Source of the DNA: Agromyces italicus DSM 16388
GTDB lineage: Bacteria; Actinomycetota; Actinomycetes; Actinomycetales; Microbacteriaceae
Assembly: GCF_000421545.1 (NCBI RefSeq)
Contig: NZ_ATXF01000006.1
Location: 434,001 to 498,000, forward strand
DNA: 64,000 nucleotides
Direction: 5' to 3'
Both the position numbers and the translations under genes were made by a program. Within the stretch, counting starts at the first letter, position 1. Each line of letters starts with the position of its first letter. Shown piece after piece: positions 32,464 through 42,600 of the stretch. Under the pieces are notes generated by a model. It had not been told where the DNA came from, made no database searches, and saw nothing but the letters and a program-made list of their open reading frames with translations.

Positions 32464-33302
32464 GAACGCCTCCGCACGGGGATCGTCGTCTCATCGTCGG
32501 CCTCGGGCGAGCCGCCCTCGTCGGGCGCCCTCCGGGGAGCGCCGGTCGTGGCATCCGCATGCTCGTCGAGACCGCCGGCGAGGACGTCGACGACCACGAC
32601 CGTGATGTTGTCGCGCCCGCCCGCCTGGCGCGCCCGCTGCACGAGCGCCGCAGCGGCCGACTCGGGGCGGCCGCTCATCGTGAGCGTCGCTCTGATGCCC
32701 TCGTCGCTCACCTCGGAGGTGAGGCCGTCGCTGCAGATCAGCAGCCGCTCGCCGTTCACGACGGGCAGCAGCCAGCTGTCGGCGGTGCTGTCGGGAGCGC
32801 CGATCGCCCGCGTGATGACGTTGCGGCGTTCGAAGGTCGCGAGATCCTCGGCGCGCATCGAGCCGCCGTCGACGAGCTCCTGACCGAGTGAATGGTCGAC
32901 CGTGAGCTGCTCGAGCTCGGTGCCGTGGTGCCGGTAGACCCGCGAGTCGCCCACGTTGAAGATGAGCCAGGCGGGCTCGCCCTCGTCCTCGACCAGCGCG
33001 ACCCCGGCGACCGTGCTGCCGGCCCCCCGATCGGTTCCGGCCGCGACCTCGGCGACGCGCCCACTCGCGCCGGCGAGGGCCTCGCGCACGCCGACGAGCG
33101 TCGCGACCGGGCGGCCGACGACGTGCTCGCGGAACGCCTCGACGACCGCAGCACTGGCTCGGTCGCCCGCCTCGTACCCGCCCATGCCGTCGGCGACGAG
33201 GTAGACCGGCCACTCCGCGAGGGCGGCGTCCTCGTTGGTGCGCCGGACGAGCCCGACGTCGCTCGCGGCGGCCGCGGCGAGCTTCACGCGGTGTTCCGGC
33301 AT
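32460..33302 (-). CDS. PP2C-type Ser/Thr protein phosphatase
   Basis: A 280-residue metal-dependent phosphatase that should reverse phosphorylation by the kinase of this operon. PP2C motifs are in order: RTNEDA (E24, D25), VADGMGGYEAGDRAS (D38), GSTVAGVAL, FNVGDSRVYR, LLICSDGLTSEVSDE and GGRDNITVVVV. No membrane segment, unlike mycobacterial PstP. The tail contains DDETTIPVRRR, similar to FHA-binding phosphosites. ATG 33302 overlaps the FHA gene stop (TGATG), showing coupling. Confidence 0.92.
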   Translation of the reverse strand: MPEHRVKLAAAAASDVGLVRRTNEDAALAEWPVYLVADGMGGYEAGDRASAAVVEAFREHVVGRPVATLVGVREALAGASGRVAEVAAGTDRGAGSTVAGVALVEDEGEPAWLIFNVGDSRVYRHHGTELEQLTVDHSLGQELVDGGSMRAEDLATFERRNVITRAIGAPDSTADSWLLPVVNGERLLICSDGLTSEVSDEGIRATLTMSGRPESAAAALVQRARQAGGRDNITVVVVDVLAGGLDEHADATTGAPRRAPDEGGSPEADDETTIPVRRRS

Positions 33303-34675
33303 CAGCGTGGAGCCCCCTGCTGACCGTCGCGCTCGAGCGCGACGGCGAGGGTGCCGAGCACCAGCCGATCTGCGACCGGCGTGGGCACGCCCGGGTCGAT
33401 CAGGCGGTCGACACCGCCCGCGTCGGGCACCATGACCCCGTTCGTCGAATCGAGGTCGGTGACGCTCCACTGCTCGCCGTCGAGGCGCAGCACCGCGTGC
33501 GTCTTCGAGAGGGTACGACTCAGGTCGGGCACGACGAGTCGCTGCTCGCCCGTGAGGGCGGCACGCGGATTGCGGCCGAGCACGACGACGGGCGCATCGA
33601 GCTCGAGGACGCTGCCGTCGTCGAGCACGAGCCGCCAGCGCACGAGCGGACGCCGTTGGACGACGACGGTGCGGTCGAACGCGTCGTCATCGCCTTCGCC
33701 GGTGACGATGGTCGGGGCGTCCGCCGGTTCGAATGCGTCGAGCCCGGGGTTCGGCACCGCGGCCGTGGCCGGCGGTGTTTCACGGGGGGCGGCGAGTGCG
33801 GCGTAGGCGGCCGCCGCGCCGCCGGCCTGCGGCACGGGCGCGGCGGGCGCGGGAGGGAGCGGCGGGAGCGGTTCGATCCGCCCGGGGACTCGCGGTGCCG
33901 CGACCTCGTGGCCGGCGGTCGGTGCCACCGGCGGCTGGGCGCTCGGCGGGGCGAAGAGCGATGAGACCGAATCGGCCGGCCCTGCAGGAGGCGCCGCCGG
34001 CACGGCGGGCGCGGGGGGCACGGGCGCGTCGGGCGCGTCGTTCAGCGGAGACGCCCAGGCCTGCGCGGCCGCCGACATGTGCACCGGCGGGGTCGCGGGC
34101 GCTGCAGACGGCGTCGCGGCCGGCGGGGTCGCGACCGGCGGCGCAACCGGTGCGGCGGTGACGAACGGCGCGATGAGCGGCGCGGGCTGCGGCGCGGCGG
34201 CGACCGGCGGCGCGGCCAACGGCCCGCCCGGGAATCCGGGCGCGACCGGCGGGATCTCGCCGGTGCCTGATGCCCGCATCGGCATGCGACCGAGCTCGGG
34301 GTCGGGCGAGGGGCCCGTCGCGAGCACCGTCGCCCAGACCGGCGGCAGCAGCACGCCGAGCACCGTGGTGCCGACGCCCCGCCAGCTCTGCGTGCTGATG
34401 CGGTGCAGTGCGAACACCTTGAACACGAGGCCGACGATCTGCACGAGCGGCAGGTACATCAGCAATGCGAGCCAGGGCTGCTGCCGGCCGATCTTGAAGA
34501 GCTGCATCTCGTTGTACACCGGCACCCAGGCCGACCACGCGGGCTGGCCGAAGCGCGCGAAGACCTTCGCGAGCATCGCCGCGTACCAGACGTACAGCCC
34601 GATGCCGATGAGGAGCGAGAAACCGACCGTCATGAACGTGGCGGCGATGAGCTGCTGGGAGTCGACTGGGGTCAT
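33302..34675 (-). CDS. Membrane FHA-domain protein (DUF5684 + FHA)
   Basis: A 457-residue adaptor. The N-terminal 130 residues hold four hydrophobic segments with the DUF5684 pattern (FGQPAWSAWVPVYNEMQLF). A long Pro/Ala-rich linker follows, about residues 130-330. The FHA domain at about 350-445 has LGRNP, SRTLSKTHAVL and STNGVMV, the residues that grip phosphothreonine. Just before it is DRTVVVQRR (T336), a candidate phosphosite for self- or cross-binding, by analogy with GarA/OdhI. Overlaps both neighbours. Confidence 0.88.
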   Translation of the reverse strand: MTPVDSQQLIAATFMTVGFSLLIGIGLYVWYAAMLAKVFARFGQPAWSAWVPVYNEMQLFKIGRQQPWLALLMYLPLVQIVGLVFKVFALHRISTQSWRGVGTTVLGVLLPPVWATVLATGPSPDPELGRMPMRASGTGEIPPVAPGFPGGPLAAPPVAAAPQPAPLIAPFVTAAPVAPPVATPPAATPSAAPATPPVHMSAAAQAWASPLNDAPDAPVPPAPAVPAAPPAGPADSVSSLFAPPSAQPPVAPTAGHEVAAPRVPGRIEPLPPLPPAPAAPVPQAGGAAAAYAALAAPRETPPATAAVPNPGLDAFEPADAPTIVTGEGDDDAFDRTVVVQRRPLVRWRLVLDDGSVLELDAPVVVLGRNPRAALTGEQRLVVPDLSRTLSKTHAVLRLDGEQWSVTDLDSTNGVMVPDAGGVDRLIDPGVPTPVADRLVLGTLAVALERDGQQGAPR

Positions 34676-37200
34676 CGTGCGGGCTCCTCGAATGGTGCGC
34701 GAGCTGGGCGGAGGGGGCGGGTCAGGGAGGCGAGGGAGAGCATCGCCGCGAACCGGCGGCGGGCTCGGGACCGGGCACGCAGTTCGGCGCGTTCGGCGTC
34801 GACGATCGCCCAGGCCGCGTCGGCGTCGGCGGCGCCGGGCGGGTCACCGGCGAACACTGCGCCGTCGACCCTCGCGGCGAGTTCGACGGCCGCCCGGCGG
34901 CCGGAGGCCCGTGCGATCGCCGCGCGATCCGCGCTCGACCCGAAAGGCACGTCGTGGTCGGCGTACAGGTCGATGAGTTCGTCCCATGCTCCGACGATAC
35001 GCAGTTCGGGCACCGGGTCGTGCCGACGGCGGCGCGAGCGCGCGCCCTTCGCCACGATCAGCGCGATGAACGGCAGCAGCAGCAACAGCAGTGCTGCGGC
35101 GCCGAGTCCGATCCACTTGAGAATCGTGAACAGCGAGACGAGGCCGAGGTCCGCCTCGTCCGGCGACGTCGCCGCGGTGTCGCTCGACTCGCTCTGCGCC
35201 GCGGGCGGGTCGACGGTCGCTGTGTCGGCGCGGTCGGGCGTCGTCGGGTGCTCGGGAAGCTGCTCGCCCTCCTTGATCAGGCTCGGCGCGACTTCGTGCT
35301 GGGGCGTCACCTCGATCGGCGTCCATGCGCCGTGCTCGCCCGCCACCTCGGTCCACACCGTCAACGCGCCGCCCGTGCAGACCTCGGTGCACGCGACGGC
35401 GCCCGACACCTCCTCAGCGCCCGCGAGCCGGAAGCCGAGCACCACGCGCGACTCGTAGCCGAGCGCACGCGCGAGCAGCGCGACAGCGGTCGCGAACTGC
35501 TCGTCGTCACCGACGGCGGCGACGAGCGCGGCGTCGGATGCCTCGGGCCCGGCCAGTCGCTGCTGGTCGACGAGCTGGGTGAAGAGGGCTTCGATTCGTG
35601 CCGCCGAGTGCCCCGAATAGCTCGGAAGGAAGGTGTACCCGGCGCCGAGGCGGGTGATCCACTCGGCGGCATCCGGCCCGTCGACGGCGGAATGGCTGAG
35701 ATACCCGCGGCTTCGCAGGCGTTCGACGAGTTCGGTGAAGCCGGCCGCGGTGCCGGGCTGCTCCTGCATCTCGAGCCACTCCGCGAGTGCCGGGTACTCG
35801 TCGAGGTCGAGTCGGGCGGCCGAGCCCGGCTCGCCGAGCGCGGCCGGCGCATCGGGTGCCGAGACGAGCGAATACGCATCGCCCGGCAGCAGACCCCGCT
35901 CGGCGGCCGACGCCGACGCCGAGGCATCCGGCACCGCGGCGATGTCGATGGAGGTCGCGCCGTCCGCGGCGCGGTGGAAGCCGTCGGCGAGCGCCGCTCG
36001 ACGAGGGCCGTCGAATTCGGGGGCCGCACGGAGCCCGAGCGGGGCGGGCACCCAGACGCCGGCGTAGCCGTCGTCGACGGTGAGCCCGAAGACGACGTCG
36101 CCCGGCATCCGCACGGCGGCGCGCGGAAGCCGGCTGAATCGGCCCGACGTCGCGTCGCCCCGCGAGGCCGCGACGTGGAAGGTCTCGCCGTCGTAGGTGT
36201 CGAGGGTCGCCAGACGGAGGCGGTCGACGCCACCGGAGTCGCCATCGAGCACCAGCCAGGGCTCGTCGATCCGGTCGGCCTCGAACGCCGCCCGGAAGCT
36301 CGCGAGCGGAGTGGGCGTCTGTCTGAGGACGACGGCGGGCTCGATGCGGTCGCGCAACGCCCCGCGGTCCGCGAACTGGGCGGCCGCCGGGGTGACGACC
36401 GCACCCACGACGAGCGCGATCGCGACGAGCACCGCCGCGAGCCCGCGTCGGCGCAGCGCGGGCCAGCCCGACAGGCCGGCGCGCTGCACGGTGCCCGCGG
36501 TCGCGCGTCGCAGCGCGAGCGCGCGGGCGGACCGCGAGCGCAGCAGCAGCCAGACGAGCGCGGCCGCGAGCCCGCCGATGCCGACGGCGAGTTCGCGCGG
36601 AGCGGGCACGACGAGGGGGCCGACGACGAGCGATGCGCTCAGCGAACTCGAACCGAAGGCGAGACCGAACCCCGACATCGCGAAGCCGACGACGACCGCG
36701 AGCGGAGAGCTGCGCCGGTCGGGCACCACGAGGAGCGCGGCGGTGAGCGTGCCGACCAGCATCACGAGGAAGAACGGCACGAGGACGGCCTGGTACTCGC
36801 CCAGCGGGAGCGAGAGGGTCAGCAGCTGCTTCCAGCCGACGATCACGCCGACGAAGCCGTCGCGGATGCCGCGCATCCACGTCGGGGCGTCGCCGACCGA
36901 ACCCGGAACGGCGACGGGCACCACGAGCAGGGCGTACACGACGGCGGTCGCACCGACGACGAACAACGCCGCGAGCGCCCCCCGCAGACGCAGCAGCCGC
37001 GTGACGAGCGCGAGGCCGACGCCGGCGACGAGCCCGACGGCGGCGACCAGGATCATGCGGGGGGCGGCGTGGACGGGCCAGGCGGCCACGGTCGCGAGCG
37101 CCGCCGCGACCACGACGTAGCCGATGCCCAGCGTGGTACGCAGCGGATCGATCTCGGTGACGGGGACATCGCTGCGCCCGCGGGTGACGGGCGCGCTCAC
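34672..37200 (-). CDS. Transglutaminase-like membrane protein, catalytic triad apparently lost
   Basis: An 842-residue TgpA-like protein: about six N-terminal membrane helices (residues 20-230), an extracytoplasmic region with a transglutaminase-fold core, a membrane helix near 700 and a cytoplasmic tail. The core aligns with TgpA as GDDEQFATAVALLARALGY (normally GxCxxFA), TVWTEV (normally HAWVEV) and PIEVTP (normally DPTP). Thus Cys, His and Asp are replaced by Asp, Thr and Glu. It is therefore probably not an active transglutaminase; a binding or scaffolding role is inferred. GTG 37200 overlaps the DUF58 stop. Confidence 0.85.
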   Translation of the reverse strand: MSAPVTRGRSDVPVTEIDPLRTTLGIGYVVVAAALATVAAWPVHAAPRMILVAAVGLVAGVGLALVTRLLRLRGALAALFVVGATAVVYALLVVPVAVPGSVGDAPTWMRGIRDGFVGVIVGWKQLLTLSLPLGEYQAVLVPFFLVMLVGTLTAALLVVPDRRSSPLAVVVGFAMSGFGLAFGSSSLSASLVVGPLVVPAPRELAVGIGGLAAALVWLLLRSRSARALALRRATAGTVQRAGLSGWPALRRRGLAAVLVAIALVVGAVVTPAAAQFADRGALRDRIEPAVVLRQTPTPLASFRAAFEADRIDEPWLVLDGDSGGVDRLRLATLDTYDGETFHVAASRGDATSGRFSRLPRAAVRMPGDVVFGLTVDDGYAGVWVPAPLGLRAAPEFDGPRRAALADGFHRAADGATSIDIAAVPDASASASAAERGLLPGDAYSLVSAPDAPAALGEPGSAARLDLDEYPALAEWLEMQEQPGTAAGFTELVERLRSRGYLSHSAVDGPDAAEWITRLGAGYTFLPSYSGHSAARIEALFTQLVDQQRLAGPEASDAALVAAVGDDEQFATAVALLARALGYESRVVLGFRLAGAEEVSGAVACTEVCTGGALTVWTEVAGEHGAWTPIEVTPQHEVAPSLIKEGEQLPEHPTTPDRADTATVDPPAAQSESSDTAATSPDEADLGLVSLFTILKWIGLGAAALLLLLLPFIALIVAKGARSRRRRHDPVPELRIVGAWDELIDLYADHDVPFGSSADRAAIARASGRRAAVELAARVDGAVFAGDPPGAADADAAWAIVDAERAELRARSRARRRFAAMLSLASLTRPLRPARAPFEEPAR

Positions 37201-38585
37201 CGGAGGGCCCCCCTCGCGAGGAGCTGCCCGAGGTCGCCGAGTTCGCCGAGCGTGAGCACGGTGAGCTCCTTCGAGCGACGGGCCGCGGGCTCCGCACCGG
37301 GATCGCACCGCACGGCGACGACCGCGATGCCCGGCGGCAGCGTGACGGCCGCGCGACGGAGTCGCTGCAGGGGCACGAGCGATCCGGTGACGAGGTAGGC
37401 GATCGAGAGGTCGCCGAACGACTGGGCGACGAGGGCCGCGACCGACTCGAGTCGGATCACCCCGGCGCCCGCGCCGGCGGCGGACGCGCCCTCGAGGCCC
37501 GAGATCCCGTCGAGGAGCACCCGCGACGTCACGGTCGGCAGCGCCCGCATCGACTGCACCGCCCCGCGGTCGGCTGCGTCGAGTTCTGCGCTCACGCCGA
37601 CGAGCACGTCGCGCCCCTCGCGAACGCCCTGCACGCCGAGCGAGGCGGCGGCGCTGACCGCCTGCTCGAACTCGTCGTCGCCCGAATAGCCGTCGAGGTC
37701 GAGGTCGAGGAGCACCGCGATGCGCGCGTGGCGCGACTCCTCGTACTGGCGGACCATGAGCCGGCCGGTGCGCGCGGTCGACTTCCAGTGGATGTGCCGC
37801 TGCGAATCGCCCGCGACGTACTCGCGCACCGCGTGGAACGAGAGATCGGCGTCGACGAGCTGATTCGACGGCGCCCCCTCGAGGTCGCGGATGAGCCCGG
37901 CGCTCGACGGCGGCAACGCCACGGTGACGGGATGCACGTGCACCCGCTGCACCTCGGGCCAGCGCATCTCGCGACGCAGCACCCTGAGGGGGTCGCCTCG
38001 CGAGACCGTCATCGGGCCGACGTCGATGATGCCGCGGCGCTGCGCGGCGATGAGGAGCTCCTCGCGGTGGTGCCCGCCGCCGCGGAGGAGCGGGACGTGG
38101 GCCTCGACGAGCCCGTCGCCCACGGGGATGTCGACGACGCCGGGCAGCGCCGGGCGGGCTCCGCCGTTGACGAGATCGAGCGTGCCCCGGATCTCCGACC
38201 CGGCGACGACCCGGTCGCGGTCGAGCTCGAGCTTCACCCGGTAGTCGTGCGCGCCGAGGAGGAACGGCACGCACACGAGGAGCAGCGCGCCCGCCATCGC
38301 GGCGACCACCCATCCCTCGAACCAGCCGAATGCCGCGCCGGCGGCGGCGCCTGAGATCATGAGGCCGACGAGGAGCATCCCCGCCGGTGAGACCGTCTCC
38401 CGCACCCAGCCCACCGCGCGCGCGAACGCGCCGCCCACCGAGCGCGTGGCGCGACGAAGGCGGGCCGCGCCCTCGGCCACCGGGCCGCGGCGCGTGCGAG
38501 CGAGCCGCGTGACCGTGGCGCCACGGGTCGAGGTGACCGTGTCGGTGGTCGCGGGCTTCGTGAGGAGATCGGTCGGTCCGGTCAC
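37197..38585 (-). CDS. DUF58 domain protein
   Basis: A 462-residue membrane-anchored protein, two hydrophobic segments near residues 60-105, then the DUF58 region with DLSFHAVREYVAGDSQRHIHWKSTARTGRLMVRQYE, the family signature, followed by a VWA-like fold (VLLDLDLDGY). DUF58 proteins pair with MoxR ATPases and TgpA-like proteins in many bacteria; their biochemical task is not settled. GTG 38585 overlaps the moxR stop by GTGA. Confidence 0.9.
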   Translation of the reverse strand: MTGPTDLLTKPATTDTVTSTRGATVTRLARTRRGPVAEGAARLRRATRSVGGAFARAVGWVRETVSPAGMLLVGLMISGAAAGAAFGWFEGWVVAAMAGALLLVCVPFLLGAHDYRVKLELDRDRVVAGSEIRGTLDLVNGGARPALPGVVDIPVGDGLVEAHVPLLRGGGHHREELLIAAQRRGIIDVGPMTVSRGDPLRVLRREMRWPEVQRVHVHPVTVALPPSSAGLIRDLEGAPSNQLVDADLSFHAVREYVAGDSQRHIHWKSTARTGRLMVRQYEESRHARIAVLLDLDLDGYSGDDEFEQAVSAAASLGVQGVREGRDVLVGVSAELDAADRGAVQSMRALPTVTSRVLLDGISGLEGASAAGAGAGVIRLESVAALVAQSFGDLSIAYLVTGSLVPLQRLRRAAVTLPPGIAVVAVRCDPGAEPAARRSKELTVLTLGELGDLGQLLARGALR

Positions 38586-39547
38586 GCCACCCCGTTCTCC
38601 CGGGGAGCGGGCACGTCGAGGAGGATCTGGTTGACGATCGCGACCGCCGTGACTCCGTCGAACTCCGCCTCGGGCTCGAGCACGAGCCGGTGCGCGAGGG
38701 CCGCGACGGCCAGCTCGCGGACGTCGTCGGGGGTCGCGTACGTGCGCCCCGCCGCCGCGGCCCACGTCATCGCGAGTCGCGAGAGGGCGATCGCCCCGCG
38801 CACGCTCACGCCGAGGCGCACCTCCGTCGCACGGCGCGTCGCATCGACGAGGCGCATGACATAGTCGGAGACGAGCGGATTCACGTACACGCCGCGAGAC
38901 AGTTCGGCCATCGCGACGATGGTGTCGGTGCCGACGATGCCCTCGAGCTGCGGCTTCGGGGCACCGACCGCCTGCAGGATCCGCATCGTCGAGGCCTCGT
39001 CGGGGTACCCGATCGAGGTCTTCACGGTGAAGCGGTCGAGCTGCGCCTCGGGCAGGCGGTACGTGCCGCCCTGCTCGATGGGGTTCTGCGTCGCGATCAC
39101 GAGGAAGGGGTTGCCGACCGGGCGCGTGACGCCGTCGGTCGTGACGTTGCCCTCCTCCATGACCTCGAGCAGCGCCGACTGCGTCTTGGGGCTGGCGCGG
39201 TTGATCTCGTCGGCGAGCACGATGTTGGCGAAGACGGGCCCGGCGTGGAACTCGAACCGTCCGGCCTTCTGGTCGAAGACCGTGATGCCGGTGACGTCGC
39301 CGGGCAGTAGGTCGGGCGTGAACTGGATGCGCGAGCTCGTGCCGTGGATCGTCTGCGCGATGGCCCGCGCGAGTGCGGTCTTTCCCGTGCCGGGGGCGTC
39401 CTCCAGCAGCAGGTGGCCGCCGCTGACGGCGGTCGCGAGCACGAGCTCGACCACGTGCCGCTTGCCGAGCACGGCCTGCTCGACGTTGTCGGCGATGAGC
39501 GAGAACGTCTCGGCGAACCAGGCGGATTGCTCCGGGGCGATCGTCAC
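38582..39547 (-). CDS. MoxR family AAA+ ATPase
   Basis: A 321-residue MoxR-type AAA+ ATPase, thought to act as a chaperone for assembly of partner proteins with VWA-like domains. Walker A DAPGTGKT is at residues 50-57, Walker B IVLADEIN near 113, sensor 1 IATQNP near 153, and the C-terminal helical lid contains sensor 2 (SVRGAIAL). GTG 39547 has GAGAGGA about 11 nt upstream and begins 58 bp after the giant surface protein gene, the only real gap in the operon. Confidence 0.93.
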   Translation of the reverse strand: MTIAPEQSAWFAETFSLIADNVEQAVLGKRHVVELVLATAVSGGHLLLEDAPGTGKTALARAIAQTIHGTSSRIQFTPDLLPGDVTGITVFDQKAGRFEFHAGPVFANIVLADEINRASPKTQSALLEVMEEGNVTTDGVTRPVGNPFLVIATQNPIEQGGTYRLPEAQLDRFTVKTSIGYPDEASTMRILQAVGAPKPQLEGIVGTDTIVAMAELSRGVYVNPLVSDYVMRLVDATRRATEVRLGVSVRGAIALSRLAMTWAAAAGRTYATPDDVRELAVAALAHRLVLEPEAEFDGVTAVAIVNQILLDVPAPRENGVA

Positions 39548-39605
39548 GGTCGGTGGTCCTCTCGAATGGGGCTGGTTGTCTGGGGCCGGATGTCTCGGGC
39601 CCGGG

Positions 39606-42600
39606 TCATGGGGTGGGCGGTTCGCCGGCGGTGCACGGCACGCCCGTGCGGGTGATCGGGGTGAGCTTCGCATACGCACCGGTGAAGGAGACGGTGAACG
39701 AGACGTTTCCTGCGGTGTCGGGTGCGGTCACGTCGGAGAGCACCGCCGAGCCGGCCGCGGCCGGTGAGACCACGACGCCCCGTTCGTCGTCGGGCTTCTT
39801 CGGCACGACGACGCAGCTGTCGGCGAAGTCGACGTCGACGATGGTGGGCGCCCCGGCCGGGGTGATCGGGATGCCCGACGAGCAGCGCCAGGCGTCTTCG
39901 TCGTGGCACTGCCGCGCCACGATCGACGGCGCGTACGACGTGCTGAAGCCCGAGGCGAACGCATCGGCTGCGACGGGCGTGCCGTCGAACAGGTACTCGA
40001 GGTGGAAGTTCGGCGAGGGGGTCAGCGACGGCGTCGCGGTCAGGCGGTACGTGAAGGAGTTGCCGCCGCCGCCCACCGCCGGGCCGACGGTGTACGTCGT
40101 CGAGCTCGCCTGCGGCTCGTCGATCCAGCTCGATACGAACACCCGCGCCTCGCCCGACACCGCGACGCCGTAGCCGTTCGAGGTGCAGGCCATGACTCGG
40201 TAGTTGCGCTGCTCGAGGCCGCCGATGCTGGGGCTGCTGCCGACGGTCGCGCTGCCGGCGTCGTAGCCGAGCGCGCCCGACGCATCGGCCCAGCACTGCG
40301 GCGCGCCCTGGTTCTGGCGCCAGGCGAAGTAGACGGTCTCGGCGGCTCGCGGACTGTGGTTCGCACTCGGGGTGACCCCGGTCACGATCAGCGAACTGTT
40401 CGACGTCGCGGTCGCCCCGATGCTGTTCGGATCGAAGAACGGCCCGCCGGCCACCGTCACCGGCGTCGAGACCGAGCCGCCTTCGCTGCCGCCGCGCCCC
40501 GTGGGCGGTTCGAAGACGCTGATCGGCACGAGGGTGACCGTCTGCGGTCCGGGTGCGAGCACGAGATCGGCCCGGGTCTCCTGACCTCGACGGTCGATCG
40601 TCTGGCCGGTCTCCACCACCCGGAACGCTCGCGCGTCGGCCTTCGCGGTCACCACGAGTTCGACGACCCCCGCCGACGGCGAGGTCGTGCCCTCGCGGTA
40701 GACCGGGGTGAGCGAGACGCCCCCGACGCTCGGCGCGCTGTACGACCACGTCGTCACGGCATTCGTCGGCGACGAGGTGCCGACGCTGTTCACCGCACGC
40801 GCGGAGTAGTCGTGCCGCTCGCCGGGCGTGAGCCCGCCGACGGTGCACCACCAGACGCCCGGGGCGCCCGCGGAGCAGTCGGCGGGCACCGTGCGGCCGC
40901 CCTCGAGGATCTCGAGGCCGGTGATCGCGGGGTGGGCGCGCAACGCCTCGCCGAGCGAGACCTCGAGGGTCACGCTCGTCGCGGTGAAGTCCGCGGTCGA
41001 GATGGATGCGGGCGGCTGCGGGAGCCCGAGGAGGTCGACCGTCAGACGCCCCTCGCCCGGGCGGCCCTGCGCGTCGGCCACGATGTACGGCACGACGCAC
41101 TCGCCGCCGAAGGCGTTCTGGCCGCTCGGCCAGGTGACGGTGATCGAGCGGTCGTCGACGGCGCGCACGGTCGCGACCTGGCAGCTGTTGGCACCGGCGC
41201 CGAGGCCCTCGAGCTTCAGCCCTGCACCGGTCTTGCCCGCGAAGGGGTCGTACTCGCCCGCCACGCCGATCACGGTGACCGTGCAGGAGGCGCCGTCGCC
41301 CACCGAGCACTGCTGGGTGAACACGGCTCCGCGAGGCGCGTCGGCCGGGGCCTGGCCGACGACGAGCGTGATGGCCGAGGAGATCCCGCCGAAGGCGCTG
41401 ATGCCGACCGTCGCGGTCTCACGGGTGCCGGGGCGGGCGTCGGCGCGAGCCTCGAAGCTGACGCGGTCGCCCGACTGCACGACGGTGAACGCGCTGCCCG
41501 AGTACTCGACCGAGTAGTCGAGCTTCGATCGGTCGCCCTCGCGCCCGCCCTCCCACGTCGTCATCTCGTCGTAGAGCTTCACCGATTCGGTCGCGCCGGG
41601 CGCCACCGTCCGGCTCACCGGGGAGAGGATCGCCTGCGGGTCCTTCGGGATGATCGCGATGGGAACGCCGACCCACGACCAGGTCTTCTGCCCGTCGAGA
41701 CGCACGGGGATGAGGCAGCTGTCGCTCCACGGGGCATCCGCGCCCGCCGAGTAGCTCGCGCGACCGCCGGAGGCGGGCGAACAGCTCGCCGCCGCCCGCT
41801 GCACCGTGTACCCCTCGGTACCGATCTCGACCCGATCGCCCTTCGGCAGGTCGAGGAGCTCGCGCACCTCGAACTCGAGCTGCGCCTCCTCTTTCACCTC
41901 GAGCTGTTCGACGTCGGCGCGCAGCTGCACCCGGAGATCGTCGGCGGCCGGCACGACGAGGAACCCGAACGCCTCGGCCTCACGGCCGGCCCGATCCTCG
42001 CCGTGCAGGCGGAACGGCACGAGCGCGCCGTCATCGGGCAGCGGGCCGATGATGCGGTGCCCGTCGACCCGGTAGTCGCCCGTCTTCTCCCCCCAGAGTT
42101 CCAGCTCCAGGTCGCCGAGTTCGCCCGACGCCCACACGACGTGGCCGGCGACGACGTCGAGCCCCTCGGTGCTGAGGTCGGCCCGCGACCGCGCGGTGAC
42201 GACGGTGTCGGTCACGATCGGCGCATCCGGCGATTCGCCCTCGATCACGTTCACGACGACGAGCCCCTCGGCGGTGCTCGAACTGCGCAACGACTTCACC
42301 GTGTAGCGGTACGAATTGGCGCCGACCACGTCGCCCGGGCGCAGCACGGCACGGCCGTCCTCGAGCGAGGTCGTCTCGTCGACGAGCGCCTCGAGTCGCC
42401 GGTATTCGGCGCTGCCCTCGGGCGCGTTCGGCACGAGCCTCACGAGCTCGAGCTCACCCTGCGCGGGGTCGAGGTCGTTGCCGGCCGGTTCGACCGTCAC
42501 GGGCGCGGCAGCCGACTGCTGCACCCGCACGTAGTCGCTGAAGGTGACCGGCGCCGTGTCGGTGACGGCGGCCGCGAGCACGCCGACGCGCACGCGGGCC

